A stretch of DNA of 64,000 nucleotides. It comes from Temnopleurus reevesii (Eukaryota > Echinodermata > Echinoidea > Temnopleuroida > Temnopleuridae). A program made the position numbers and the translations under genes. A model generated the notes under the pieces. It saw only the letters and a list, made by a program, of their open reading frames with translations, was not told the DNA's origin and searched no databases. Each line of letters opens with the position of its first letter. The first letter of the stretch is position 1. The stretch spans positions 443,518 through 507,517 of the forward strand of contig BQKZ01000012.1 in assembly GCA_036244855.1 (NCBI GenBank), in the 5' to 3' direction. This document shows, one piece after another, positions 36,501 through 48,681 of the stretch.

Positions 36501-39500
36501 GTAGTAATACTGCATCAGTTGAACAACATCTATTCACAAAATGAAACAAGCAAGAGAAACCGGCATGAAGAATGAAACAATAATATTGTTACTTTTCATT
36601 ATCATATCTTGTCTATACTGAGCTTCGTTTTCCATGAGAGCTCGTAACCTGTACAGACACCCACTCTGGTAGTAATACTGCATCAGTCGAACTACACCTA
36701 TACACAAAGGGGAAAATGCAGGAAGAATGAAGGAATAATATTGATCCTTTCCATTATCATATATCTTCTATACTGGAGAATTGAGATTGGATTTCCCCTA
36801 GAGCAACAAACTCTGGTAATAATAGTGTATCAGTNTATGGAGAATGAAACAATAATAACATGTTGTTATTTTTTAATATCATATCTCCTACACAAATGAC
36901 TTGAGATTGGTACTTCTCCCCTGATATCAGGTTTTGAAAGATTTTTTTGTACTTACTTAGATATAGCGAGAAGAGCATGAATTGATTCCTGAACATGCGA
37001 TAGCTAATACTGTCAGGCCAAATCAGTAGGATCGATGTCAAAACAACCGTCAAGTAGTGATGCACCACCCACCAGCCTTTGATTCTGAAACAAAAGAGTG
37101 AAAAAGGACATTAAACATCTAGTTTTCTTCGTCACATTGAAACTGGTAAAGAATATAAAGGTAGGAAAATGGAGGATTAACATGTTTTCCATTTATTTCC
37201 ATTAGTGGTGTATTCACTGCCACAATGTTTACTGGTAGCTTAAAGTTGAATATGATATAATCTATGAAAGTTCGGCTCACGTCTCTCCATTCACTTTGAT
37301 CAGTCTTTCTTTTTCTTCTTTCTTTTTATTCTTAAAGGTATAAATTTGGATTGGTCAGGATGAAGAAATTGATGTGAAAAGAGCTTACGTATTCACAAAT
37401 CGCTTTACATGCATAAAATTTAAAGGGTATGACATTGGAGATGATTCTTGCAAGTATTAAGTATTACTGATTAACATTGAAGACTCATTGCTCTAAAAAG
37501 AATTTTGCTATAGTTTTACATGATTTTTGTTTCTCTCCGTTCACTAGAAGCACAATGTTTTCTAATCTTCATTGTACGGGTAGATTTAACTTTGTAGACA
37601 AACCTTGATCCATTGTGTCTAAGTATCGACTCCCTGATAACAAGCGTACAGTAGTACCAGACTAGAAGAAAGTGATAGCAGGCATCACAAATCCTGGCAG
37701 AGTGAAAATAAGACAAAAAGTAAACTTTATGAAAGGAAGATGATCAAATAAATATTCTTCTTCCCAATGGCTCTAATAATGATGTCTTACAAACAGGTGA
37801 CTGCAGATGCAAATCATGCTCATTTTTTCACCTTATTTCTCATAAAATATCTCGCAATAGAGAACAAATTTTTTGTCCAAAGGATAAAAATTACATGACG
37901 AATTATTCAATTTGTCCACTCTATTTGCATTCATATTCAAAGAACAAATAGTATAAATTTCTGTTTGGATAAGAAAATGAACTACAAATCAGAAGAATAT
38001 AAAATATTTCATCCTTTTCACTACTTAACCAAAATAGACAGGTCTACTAATAGATGCAAATATGTGTTCATTGTACCCCAAAATTTCCTTCACGACCCAG
38101 AGGTTTGCCAGAGGTTGTGCAACATAGCAACAAGTAATGCATGCAAACTGGATTCCAAGTATTGTAACTCTAATTGTTACCAACTGGTTTAAGAAATACC
38201 TAGTAACTACGTTCTTTGGCAAGAAAAGTGCATGAATTTTTTTTAGTCTATTAGTAAACTTGCCTATCCTAATACCTATAATTCACTGATGTGAATTTCT
38301 AAAGGCATTGATCATCCCCTTTATGATTAAAAGAACATCCCTCATCTGATTCCATTTATATCTGAACCAGCTGCTTTGATACACATCCCTTTTAATAAGG
38401 GATATGAGTTTAATAACACCTTTCCTGTTCTCTGCATTAAAGGAAGTATCTCCAAATCTCAAAATGATAATTCATGTGAATGAATACCTGAAGATGACAA
38501 AATGAATCTGCAATATTTTTTAATACAGAGTCTTGGAATGTCACATTTAAAAAAGCTTAAGAGGATATGATGTGTACACTTAAACCTTGATCTGCAAAAT
38601 AATTGTAAGTACAAGTTGAAATTTTCACTGGGATTTCATTTTAGAGAAATTTCGTGATTTTTGCAACCAAGAATTTGCTAATTTTTTTTCTCATTATAAT
38701 GCCAAAGATTTGTAAATATTGACTTAATATTCTGGAACCATTTGCATGAAATGGCCTAAGCTATCCTCTACTTGTTAAGACGCCTTAACTTTAGAGGATG
38801 GCACACAAAGTTAAGACATCTTGGCAATAAGAGGATAGCAAAGACCATTTCGTACAGTTGGCCTCTGGTGACTTCGAAAATCACCTTCAACTACTATTGT
38901 TCTTAGAACTACTCAAATAAAACCATTGCAAAATAAATAGGGCATGCTCAAGTAAATTTGAAGAAAAGAAAAGAAACCAAGACAAAGAGAACTCTATAAT
39001 AACCTCATGCTGGTTATTCCTGTTTGCTTCCAATCAAAAAATCACTAGAGACCACCACCCCTTTAAATTCTTCTTGCACATCATTCCTGCTAACTTTATT
39101 TTACACATTTCAATCATTCACTGTACAAGCACTGATCAAGGGGCTCCTACAAGTATCATATTCTGCATTTCACATCTGCCAAATAGTATGATTTCATTGT
39201 GTTAAGTGCTATTTCTTTCTAGAAAATAAATAAGACAAGCTTTCTTTATTCATACCGAAAAATATGTTATGTTTTGGAATATTGGTACTGTATTTTCATG
39301 GGTGTTTACCGAGATTTTGGACAAGAGTAAGATTTTAGCCTTCTCTTTTGCAGGTAGAATAAGATTTCGGCAACCCAGGAGTAAGAAATTATATCATAAA
39401 ACTTTGGCAGGTCTGGTATGTCAGTATCTTTAGCCACATGGCACTGAAACACTTAGATTGTATAAAGTAGCTTTGGAGTGACAAGGTATTGTTTGAGAAC

Positions 39501-42500
39501 AATATCTTGTATTAAATATGAAAAAAACACTTTCAGTTCGCCTGGATCTTTTACAATGGCAGGTTTATAACATAAGTAGCCTGTGAACAACTGATGGCAG
39601 AGGAAAAAAATCTAGTGCATAACAGTCTGTCAACTTTAGATAAACTTTGGTTCTTTTTTTATGCAAATTATTACCAAAATATGGAATGCGTTTATTACTT
39701 TGTAAATACATGTAAATAGAAAACATTCATACTAATTCCCATTTGTCACCTTTCACCCAGTGAAATATTGCAGTAAAATAGGTGTTCTTATGAAAAGAAT
39801 CATGATCTTGAAAAAGGATAGTCAACACTCTCAAAAAGAGATTATAACTTCGTTTAAACCCAATACGCGAATCCTTCTCTTATAACAAGATGAGACAAAT
39901 ACAAAAGATATGTCTAGAGCATCTCACATACATGTATTTTTCAAAGCGCTCTAGAAGAGATTGGAATTATTCACAATTTATGGTCAATATTTTATTTCAT
40001 AATACAGCCTACACAAAATAGTCACTGTGAATAAACAAAATAGTCTAGTCCCTTCAAAATGTTTAAAATAATGAAACAACTACAAAAATCTTTCTATTCA
40101 AGTTCTCAAGAGAAGCTTTGGTACACTGCCAATTATGCAATCTTTACAAGGAATGGGTATGAAGCAAAGGCGAGCACAAGATATCAAACTGTTGTAAAAT
40201 CACGAAAATAAGGCAAAAAATTGTTTGGTTGCGTCCACCGACCAACCCTCTGAAAATGGCCTGACTTGAATATTTCTCTTTTTTTTCTACTTTGCTTTTC
40301 AATTTGAAAAATCACTGAATAATTATAGATACAAACATGTACATGTCAAATGAAACCTAAAAAGCTATTTTTAGATATTCGTTCGCTTTTTACTCCCTTC
40401 TAGCTCTTTATTTTGCTCAAGAATTGTGCGAGCTGTGCATGAAAAATGAGGGAAAAAAATTCAACCCGACCAACCAACTCTTTAAAAAAATAGCACTGGA
40501 GGGCAACCAAACAATTTTTCTCTTTCTTGGGGGGGGGGGGGAGCTGGGGGCTTCAATACACTAGACATATAAAATACAAACAGATACAATGAATATTGAT
40601 TACAAGCAAATGATAATGAAATGGTAAATAAAGGTATACCTATAGCAAACTTTAAGACAAAATTAAATAACTAAAAAGTGATCAACTGAAAACTTCAATA
40701 AGAGGCACCCATCATTTATTCATGCAGTGTTCTGACATTATATCTGTATAATGCTCATTAAAAAAAATCACAAAGACAAACCTATAAGCTACAACCTTAA
40801 AAACTACATGTACCAGTACTTTCAACTAAACTACGGGTGTGTAAAGGAGAATACTTTGTCATCCAATCCACAATTATTTTATCTCCCTAGGTAACACTTC
40901 CCTTTAAATCTATATGATTGTTTTTAATACAATGAACACCTCTATCCCAATTTAACAACAAATATAGAAGGAAATATAATACCATGACAAACAATATTAC
41001 TGCATGCTATATCATATGACCAATAACTTTCTACATGTATGCATTTTACATGACTCCATTTAACTATCACTTTTGACAAAACAAAAACAGTAGACAAAAC
41101 AAACACTAAATGTTATCTTATCTCACTCAGTAGGCAGGTTTTCTACTACACAGAGATCTCATATATAACAAAATATATATCTGATATAAAGAGGTAAAAA
41201 TTCTGTCCCAGCTCTCAATAACTGATTGTTTTTTTTACTCTGCTATAAAGAGATGACTGCTTTAACAAGGTATTTTGATGGTCCTAAGCACCTCATTATA
41301 CCGGGTTTCCACTCTGGATGCAAATTTTATGTGTACTATGTACACCTGGGGCCAATTGCACGAAATAGTTTTAGCTATCCTCTTCATGCTAAGGCGTCTT
41401 TAGTTCTTGTACCACCCTCTTAACATAGTCGTATCGATGCTAATGTCAATGTTACGAGGGTGGCACAGGAATTCAAGACGTCTTAGCAAGAAGAGGATAG
41501 CTAAGACCATTTCGAACAATCGGCCCCAGAGAGCTTGCAGGAAGGTTGCCCAAGGCTTGCCCAACAGAACGACAAGAAATGTCATGCAAACTGGACTTCA
41601 AGTATTGTAGTTGTTACTGAAAGTTTTAAAGATTACATGTAGCAAGGAACTATGGTTCATTGGCAAGAAATGTACATGAATTCAAATCTATGAATAAACC
41701 AGCCTATTGCAGGGAATAATTCTACTTTTCACATTTGATTACAGTTTCAGACAATGAGGAAATATTCTCAATGATCTATTGTACAGTTCTATTGTGAAAA
41801 AGTTGCTAAACAAAACACAATCTTTTTTTAGCAATCCTGCTAAAAATGTGTGATGCGATACTAAGAAAAGTATTCCATTTATTGTAAAGAATTAAAGAGT
41901 TGGTTTTTTATTCACTTTCTCTATCATGACATGTTCATCATGAATACAGGATAGGAAGGAAGCACAACTAATGCAGGTACCATCAATTAAAAACAAAAAA
42001 ATCCTCACAATGGCAGAGAATTAATTCCTTACTATTCCAGGTTTGGACTGAGTGAGCTGATAATATCATTAAGTCAAAGCTTAAGCTAGCAGACTGCTAG
42101 GGGAGCACATTTGGAAGTGAAAATAGTATCAACTCACATAGCCCTCAACTGGACTAATATCTTACCTGCCGATACGATTTGGACTTTTCATTTCGCTGGT
42201 GATTAATGAATGGATGAAGCAGTAAAATGGAGAGTTCAAATAGTTATAGATGGAAGAATGTGGGTTAGTAATAGTTGTACAATGACTGCATGACATACAT
42301 GTATGCAGTGAATGGACTTTGCATAAACTTTTTATAAAGGATTTTAATTTCACACTATCTAGATTACATGTGAATTCACTTTCAATGGCAAAAATGCAAA
42401 GCAATACTATGACGGACACAGCCATGAATGAGGGTACATGTATCAAGGATGAAGACTTGAGGCATTGAATAGACAATTGAAATTTCATTCAATAGACTCA

Positions 42501-45500
42501 TTAAAGCCATGTTAACAATAGTTTTTGTAATGATTTAAAAAAAAACTCTTAAAATAACCATTAGGTACTTTACTAATGTCTAGAGTTGTATGAGATCTCA
42601 GAACAACAAATGACAATGTTGATGTCAGAAAATTGAAAACATTGAAAATAACCAAATATAATTGTGAGCAGAAGGGACTAAGGACTGGGACAATGTAAAC
42701 AAGTTCCATTGCAGCATTCAAAGTAGCTAGAGGCATACAAAAGAAATAGCTTGCCCTCTTATTCTGTTAGGAATGCTGAACAGGTGTTGATGAATGAAAA
42801 GGGAAACTATCTTCTTTTGTGCGTGTATCTAGCTAATGTCAAAGTTTGAAAGAAGTTGCTTACTTTGTCCCAGTCCTTTGTCTCTGCTGCTATTACATAG
42901 TACATGTAAAGCTACTGAAAAAGAAACTTAAAGACTTCCTGGCCGCTCTCATAGACTTACAAGGACAGTGCGTGAAAGTGTTGAGAAAACATTATTCATT
43001 TCTATGTGATGGGTGCAGTTTTCTACTTGATAATCATTTATAGGTGTAATATAAATGATAATTATTTATGGATGTAATGTGTACAGACATTTACAAATTG
43101 TAAGGACACTTATGCATGGCAAAAGAGGTCTGAACATCTGAATTGATTTACACGTATGAAAAATTGACAATCATTTATGTACAAACACTTACAAATGTAT
43201 GTAAGGACACTTATGCATGGCTCAAGATGTTTTACTATCTGAATTCATTTACATGTATGAATATGAAACAAAAATTGCTTATTTCCGATTCATCCCTTAC
43301 CATAAAGGTGTTGGCTTAGTAGGATCCTCACTGTGTGATTCAATTACAATTTTTTGTAATTATTTTGGGCAAAGAATATCAGGACCTCTTCAGTCAGATA
43401 AAGGATTTTGTAATGTAGTCAATATTTTGATAATATTACATATCATTTTAATCATCATCTTTGTTCATAAATTACTTCAAAGTTATAACATAAAATATAT
43501 GTGTATATCAATAAGCACATTCCTAGAATTGTGCTCTCTTATCTATTTTGATTTTTATTTGATTCTTTTACATCACATAATCCCAAATTCAAGCAAAAAT
43601 TAAGACCATCTATGGTTAATTTCTCAAATACACCTTTCATGTATGGTCATAGTATATCATATTATTCAAACAATTTCAAAATATCTGAATCTTCCATGCC
43701 ACATTCTTTACCACTATGTGAAAATATTCCTTTTTTAGTTATTTTAACCAATTGTCATCAATTTACATTTATTCTTCAAAATGTAATTTTCAACTATTCT
43801 GCAGTATACTTATCTGCTTCAAGGATTGACTAAAAGCTCGGGACTTTTCAGGACTATTGCTTGAAAGATAACCTTACACAAGGTGCAACTGCAAACCTAT
43901 TTTAATGTTTAATAATTATTTTTTCTTATGGATACATGTATCCAGAAGAAAAATAAAATTATAATAATAATAATAATAATAGTAATAAATAAAAGGAAAA
44001 GAAGAAATATTTATATGGCCTACCTGTTCTTGATGAAGAAAGTATTGATAGTTGCACCAACAAGCATGATGATTGAGAGATAGAGCTTGAATTTTTCATA
44101 CTCCTCCTTGTAATTGAATCTAATACAAAATAGGATAAACAAGATTTGTGAAATAAGACCAGACAAGAACTCAACATTTTTTATTTATACAACTTAAATA
44201 ACATTGTAGTACATGCAGCCGATGCAATTTGCAAAAAAAAAAATGAAAAAAATAATGCATGGGTCATAACTGAGGTACATATGCAGTAAAAACCAATTTT
44301 CACTGGGGTTTTATTAGCTGATTTTGCGACCACGAATTTGCTATAATTTCTACTCATAATAATGACCATAGCTTTGTGTACAATAACCTATGATGATATG
44401 AAAATAACAACCTGCATATAACTAAATTTGTCTGAAATTCAGTGAATTTACTCAAATTTAACCATCTTAAAATATTGGTTTTATAGTTTTGAGATCATGT
44501 TAAAAGAGAATATCGTGAAGAACCTACCTGTCTTTCTTACTCAAGATGGACACGCTAACAGGACCCAAAGTGGTACTCAAGAAGAAGCTGAAAAGAAGAA
44601 AAAATATCATTACTAATTTACAAAACATTCATCCTGGGGTAAAGTCAAAATATTTTTGGTGACATTTTTCCACAACTTTAAAAAAATATACTTTCTTAAA
44701 TCACCCTACACATGAAATAATGAACAAAACTTTATACAAGAGTACTCAGTAGATTAATAGGTTTAGATTTTAAAATAAAAATCAGAAAGTGAAATAGATA
44801 AAGAGTATGAAAGGGCATGCAGGGAAAATTGATGCTCCACAATGTTTGTTTTTTAATCATCTATTTATCTATCCCTTCACTGGAATTTATTCCTAATGAT
44901 GGCGACATGATCCTTTACAATCTCTTTTGGAGCAAAATGATCCAATATGAAATACAGGTAACTCTGCCTAAGTCGAAACTGTTGGGACCACACAAATCTG
45001 TTCGACTTATGAGAATTTCGACTTAGGAGAGGCTAATAACACTGGTTTTGTATGATTTGTTCCAGAAAATCACTTCGACTTAGGAAATTATTCGATTTCG
45101 ACAAGTTCGACTTAGGCAGAGTTGACTGTACCTACGGCGCAAGTCAGAATTAATTTCTTATCTGTTATCACTATAAAAGTCAGTAAAATGGTACAACGTG
45201 GGATCTATTGTTCTGCTCTTTTAAAGTGAAAACAGATTCTAAAATAGTCTGACTCGCACTGTAAACCAATATACCATCGCAATACATGTATGTGTCTTCA
45301 CACAAGGCAAAGAACAAGCAATGTCAGAATAATCAACAAAGTCTGGAAATTAAGATTAATTGTTTTAATTTCTTACTTGTTTGACCTTGGAAGCGTATCA
45401 AGCACATCACTGCAATTCTTCATTCGATCTTCAACAAGCGTCTTCAGCTCATTACACTTGGCTTTTTCTTCCCCGCTCAGTCCAACACTTTTCCTTAAAA

Positions 45501-47980
45501 TAACAAATAAAAACATACAGTTTTTAACAAAAAAATGAACAAATTGACATCATATCTTGAAAGGAATTCATCCCCACTCAGTCCTTTCACTTTTAAAACA
45601 ATGATGTAGAAAAGTTGCACAAACAATATAAAATTTGCTAATAATTTCTTAGAAATGGCAAAGTGATTGTAAAAAGAAAAATTGTAACTGAGTACAAAAC
45701 ACAACAAATAAATGATAGCTTGTTTCTTAGTCTGAACGAAAAAAAAAGAAAAGTAGTAGACAATATTAAAAATCATTGAGTATTACAACTTCCATAAAAT
45801 TTGAAAAGTAAATACTACCACCTAACTTTTTTTTGTGAAGAAAAACTAGAGCTTGCATGGTGTAGTAAACATTGAAAAAGATTTGCGGTTGCACCATGTG
45901 GTGTGGGGTTATCTTTCAAGAAATAGTCCTGAAAAGGACTGAGCAAAAGCTCAAAAAAGATAAATACACGACGTTCCGAGTAGATTTAACTAACTTGTCC
46001 TCAGGTGAAGAGATCACTGGTAGGGGACCTACGAGTGAAGAGCACTTGAACTTTTTTTGTTTGCGTATAAATATACTCTTTGATTATGTAGAATTCTACT
46101 TACTCTTTGATTCCACTGGCAATTTCCTTATATCTTTTCTTCTGGTGTGCTACCAAACCAGCACACTTTTTCTGCATTGACTGCACTTCCTCCAACCTCT
46201 CTTTGTATTTCTTGTGAAGTTCCTGAAATGAAGAAATTTATCATGTTTTGTTTTTATCAATGAATGAACAATCTCTTTATGAAAAACACATTAAGGGGTG
46301 TTAAGGGTATCAATAATAAGAATGATAATAATAATAATGATAATAATGATGATGATGATAATGATGATGATAATAATGATGATGATGATGATGACGACGA
46401 TGATGATAATGATGATACTGTTGGAAGTTACTGATGTTGATATGGTATCAGACATGGTATTGGTGATGATGATGATGATGATGATGATGACTTTGATAAT
46501 GATGATGATGATAATGATAATAATAACAATAATAACAATAATAATAATAATAATAATGATAATAAAAGTAATAATGATAATTTATTACACTTTCTTCAAG
46601 ATGATTAAAATAATTGGGTAAGCCAGACTTCTGAGCTGCGGTACGCATTGGGCCGACATATTTGTCAGCAAAACTAATTTTAGACCTTAGAATTAAGAAC
46701 CTAGACTAGAGTTATGCACCTATCAATTGTAAGACGCACCCCTCGACCCCCGGGAAAGGTGCGTCATGGTTGGGTAATTTACCAACAAATGAATGACGCA
46801 GGCAATGGTCATGGAAGCATTTGGTCAGTCACAGCATGGAGAATGGGGTGCGTCATAGTCGGTCATTTTACATGGGTGCGTCATAATGCCTCGCCATGTT
46901 TACAAACGGGTCTGTCCGCGCAATACTCACGTCACCGCGTACCGGGTTTTTAAACATGCAAACTCCTTGAATATAACAAAAAAATATTGACATGGAATCT
47001 ATTATATACTTTCGCACCGGGCGCTCAAAATCGTGTTTGATGATAGCGTGTGTTTGTGTCTTCAGCTAGCTTTCATGCATGTCGATGTCAACAATGCATG
47101 CAATACTATACTAGCGCCGCGCCGATGCATAGCGTGCCACGTGCGCGCGGAGCTTTACCATGACGGGGTGCGTCAAAATGGTCAGTCAAAATCTTGAACT
47201 GGTGTGTCATATTTTTTCGTCCAGGCACAGTCATTGTAAGAAAAGGTCCGTCATAGTCGAGACACACAGGTGCGTCATGGTATAGGAAAATCCGACTCAC
47301 ATCTGACAAGTGACGCACCATTCCCGGGGGTCGAGGGGTGCGTCTTACAATTGATAAGTGCATTACCCAGTCGTTTATACATTCATCGCCACCTGAACCG
47401 ATTCTACACAACCTACGCACACACAGAATAGATCTACATGTACAAATGAATGACAGAGTTGACCACAATAAGTAGGCCAAACAAGCGAAACAACATGCCT
47501 TTACGGTTGTTCATATTAGGGAGAATGCCAGGATATCTTCTAGTACACACACCCACCCAGTGCGACACTGCGCGACGATCACTTCCGTAATACAAACGTT
47601 AGAAAACTACCCTGAACAACCATAAATCCATGGGTTGCATTTAATGATAATTAAATAATAACAATAGACCTAATGACAATCGGCAAAAGCAATCTAAGTC
47701 ATATAAACAGAATATTTAGATAACGCCCCTCCCCATCCACCCGCCCATAGCTTGCCTTAGGCTTAGCCCGGCTGTCAGGTGAGCGGTTTATCAGGCTTTG
47801 TCCTCGGGGCTGTCTCGGCCCAGTCCTAAATGAAATTACGCTCACTGATTGAGATTGAGATTACAAGGAGAAAAAAATGAAAAAGGTTAAGCTAATAAAT
47901 ATACTCACTTTCATTGACTCATACTCTTTGGCTAAATCATCCAATTCCTCTGCAAATCCTGCTGTACACGAATCCGCCAT
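33546..47980 (-). CDS. TMEM120: TMEM120 (TACAN/NET29 family) membrane protein, complete, 11 exons
   Basis: TMEM120 proteins are six-pass membrane proteins of the nuclear envelope/ER with an N-terminal coiled coil. Their fold resembles fatty-acid elongases and binds coenzyme A; an ion-channel role is disputed. Exons on the minus strand, 5' to 3': 47909-47980, 46104-46222, 45377-45493, 44528-44587, 44024-44119, 37604-37693, 36957-37084, 36286-36372, 35749-35813, 35109-35177, 33546-33674. Together 1032 bases in one frame: 343 residues, as I recall the length of human TMEM120A. Start [15 protein letters not shown]; Glu/Lys-rich coiled coil to about residue 103; [43 protein letters not shown] (family CoA-pocket region, about 186-196); [63 protein letters not shown]-terminus with [13 protein letters not shown] and Lys-rich tail. 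Exon 8 has upstream partial copies. An INTS11 exon sits in the last intron. A/B paralogue cannot be assigned. Confidence 0.95.
33905..34020. repeat. (CCA)n repeat next to the INTS11-like exon
   Basis: ACC/CCA units with few interruptions. A second array is at 35030-35092. The two arrays bracket the segment that holds the foreign exon. Val-, Thr- or Gly-rich open frames here are repeat artefacts. Confidence 0.85.
34063..34275 (-). pseudogene. INTS11: Orphan INTS11 (Integrator subunit 11) exon inside a TMEM120 intron
   Basis: The exon runs from an acceptor 'catgtag' to a donor 'aca|gtaagg': 213 bases, 71 codons, phase 0 at both ends, no stops. It encodes [18 protein letters not shown], then [12 protein letters not shown] and [17 protein letters not shown]. 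These are hallmarks of the beta-CASP part of INTS11, the RNA endonuclease of the Integrator complex; CPSF73 differs clearly in the same region. No neighbouring INTS11 exons are seen on either side, and the rest of the gene is not in the window. It could be a duplicated exon carried by a small segmental duplication, a cassette exon of TMEM120 (the host intron is also phase 0), or an assembly error. Preservation suggests a recent event. Confidence 0.8.
34299..34601. mobile_element. TACAGT-ended repeat with a nested MITE
   Basis: The outer ends 'tacagtgaaaatt' and 'aagtttccactgta' are loosely inverted. Inside, 34416-34572 is a separate palindromic element ('ggggtgtttcatcaagattt' and 'aaatcttgatgaaatacccc'). 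The outer element ends 24 bases from the INTS11-like exon. It shares 'aatgaggtgcttgggacca' text with repeats at 55796 and (inverted) 41160-41318. Confidence 0.75.
35030..35092. repeat. (CCA)n repeat beside an ambiguous base
   Basis: CCA/ACC repeat directly after the single N at 35029. The N shows sequence uncertainty exactly where the INTS11-like segment could have been joined. Confidence 0.85.
36465..36835 (-). repeat. Exon-shadow array upstream of TMEM120 exon 8
   Basis: The functional exon begins at 36372 (minus strand). Partial copies begin at about 36523, 36691 and 36834. All contain the codons for the QYYYQSG region ('gcagtattactaccagag'). The copy at 36691 keeps an intact acceptor 'gtgtag'; the copy at 36523 has TTG instead of TAG; the copy at 36834 is strongly decayed and contains the N at 36835. 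The flanking 'gaatgaaacaataat' is repeated with each unit (about 150-170 bp). No copy retains the exon's 3' part or donor. Confidence 0.85.
37965..38320. repeat. Dispersed repeat copy (same family as 1635-1800)
   Basis: Shares 'taatagatgcaaat', 'gcaacatagcaacaagtaat' and 'gcaaactggattccaa' with 1635-1800, and part with 41310-41640. Lies in TMEM120 intron 5. Class unknown. Confidence 0.55.
38731..38868. mobile_element. MITE (GAGGATAGC family), copy 1
   Basis: Inverted ends: 'ctatcctctacttgttaag' and 'ggcaataagaggatagc', with outer 'atgaaatgg' and 'ccatttcgt'. Same family as 41346-41530. Confidence 0.7.
40215..40520. mobile_element. Dispersed repeat with inverted ends (GGTCGG family), copy 2
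   Basis: The left end 'ttgtttggttgcgtccaccg' is mirrored by 'cactggagggcaaccaaaca' at the right. 'accgaccaaccctctgaaaa' and 'cgaccaaccaactcttt' flank the core. Related to 17135-17425 and 63680-63935. Confidence 0.65.
41160..41345. repeat. Diverged copy of the 'cctcattataaagagg' repeat, minus orientation
   Basis: 'gctataaagagatgact', 'ggtcctaagcacctcattat' and 'gtttccactctgg' match, in inverted order, the repeats at 34299-34601 and 55796-55963. Confidence 0.5.
41346..41530. mobile_element. MITE (GAGGATAGC family), copy 2, nested
   Basis: Ends 'ctggggccaattgcacgaaa' and 'tttcgaacaatcggccccag' are inverted. The inner 'agctatcctcttcatgctaa' pairs with 'ttagcaagaagaggatagct'. The flanks belong to one older repeat ('gatgcaaattttatg' before, 'gcaaactggacttcaa' after), so the MITE inserted into it. 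Confidence 0.8.
42000..43950. other. TMEM120 intron 5 remainder; no exon seen
   Basis: AT-rich intronic DNA. A near-duplicate pair 'aaggacacttatgcatggc' at about 43103 and 43203, with similar neighbours, shows a tandem duplication of about 100 bases. No coding exon was recognised. Confidence 0.45.
44953..45130. mobile_element. MITE with CTAAGTCGAA inverted ends
   Basis: The left end 'actctgcctaagtcgaa' is the reverse complement of 'ttcgacttaggcagagt' at the right. The outermost bases read 'tacag' and 'ctgta'. The core also repeats 'ttcgactta(t/g)ga' in both orientations. Confidence 0.85.
45870..46050. repeat. Dispersed repeat copy (uninterrupted version of 26340-26620)
   Basis: 'aatagtcctgaaaaggactgagc' type text and 'cacgacgttccgagtagatt', 'acttgtcctcaggtg' match the two halves around the MITE at 26395-26530. 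Confidence 0.6.
46310..46590. repeat. (GAT)n / (AAT)n microsatellite
   Basis: Long array of GAT and AAT units with a short non-repetitive interruption near 46422-46460. It lies in TMEM120 intron 1. Confidence 0.9.
46715..47362. mobile_element. 648-bp non-autonomous DNA transposon, PIF/Harbinger-like, TTA target duplication
   Basis: The ends are inverted over about 40 bases: 'caattgtaagacgcacccct' at the left and 'aggggtgcgtcttacaattg' at the right. TTA flanks both ends (46712-46714 and 47363-47365). The interior carries many 'ggtgcgtca' or 'tgacgcac' motifs in both orientations and is GC-richer than its surroundings. A three-base TTA/TAA duplication is typical of PIF/Harbinger elements. No transposase is encoded. 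Confidence 0.8.
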
Positions 47981-48681
47981 ACTGATGATGTTTCGAGCAA
48001 ACTAAAACAATTAATCGAGTTCGTTAATTAGCGGAGTCCCAGGAAAAAAAACTGCGTAGCGTCGTCATCAACCGACCCTGAGAAAATGACACAAAGGTCA
48101 TCTAAAACAGCTGTTGGTTTGCCGAGGAGAGGCTCAATATGAGATAAGTTATCTCAATATTTTCCTGTTAAACTAAAAATATACCATTAAATTATTCTTT
48201 ACGAACATAATTATATTTTTAAAAATATTTTTTCACTATTCATTGATTTGTTTTCCACTATGAAATAATAATCCGAATAATTTTGTTTTCAGCTGTCAAA
48301 ACGGTAATAGGTATCGGAGCGCGCGCCCGCGCTGAATGAATCATTCACGTTGCATTCGTATTAACCGTGGGAAATTGTTCGTGCCTTGTTTTTCTCACTA
48401 AAAAAAAAACTTGCACCGTACGGGCGATTGCGCAATACCCCAGCCAGTGGGGCAACCATAACACGAGACAAATCTGAGCAATTGGCACTGCAGATTGGAT
48501 TACAGAGTTTATTCAGGCTCATTCTTCATTTATTACCGACCTGACAATTTTGCTTTACGGTAGCTAATGACAAATATAATCTGAACATTTAATGTGTTGG
48601 ATTTCAAGTCAGACTGGACTTGTCTAAATACAGTTTTGCCAGTTTTGGAGTTCAATCAAACTTCACTACATCATCATCATC
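47981..48681. promoter_or_regulatory. Divergent promoter region between TMEM120 and SBDS
   Basis: Only 701 bases separate the two start codons, with the genes reading outward. A GC-rich, CpG-containing patch lies at about 48318-48335 ('gagcgcgcgcccgcgctg') and another at 48415-48440 ('cgtacgggcgattgcgcaat'). No convincing TATA box in a fixed position was identified. The 5'UTRs must lie here, but transcription starts cannot be placed from the sequence alone. Confidence 0.65.

Noticed and set aside
42162..42488. Minus-strand open frame ending in a donor-like 'cggcag|gtaaga', considered as an extra TMEM120 exon
   Set aside because: TMEM120 exons 5 and 6 already join in frame with full family similarity. 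This sequence has no counterpart in the family.
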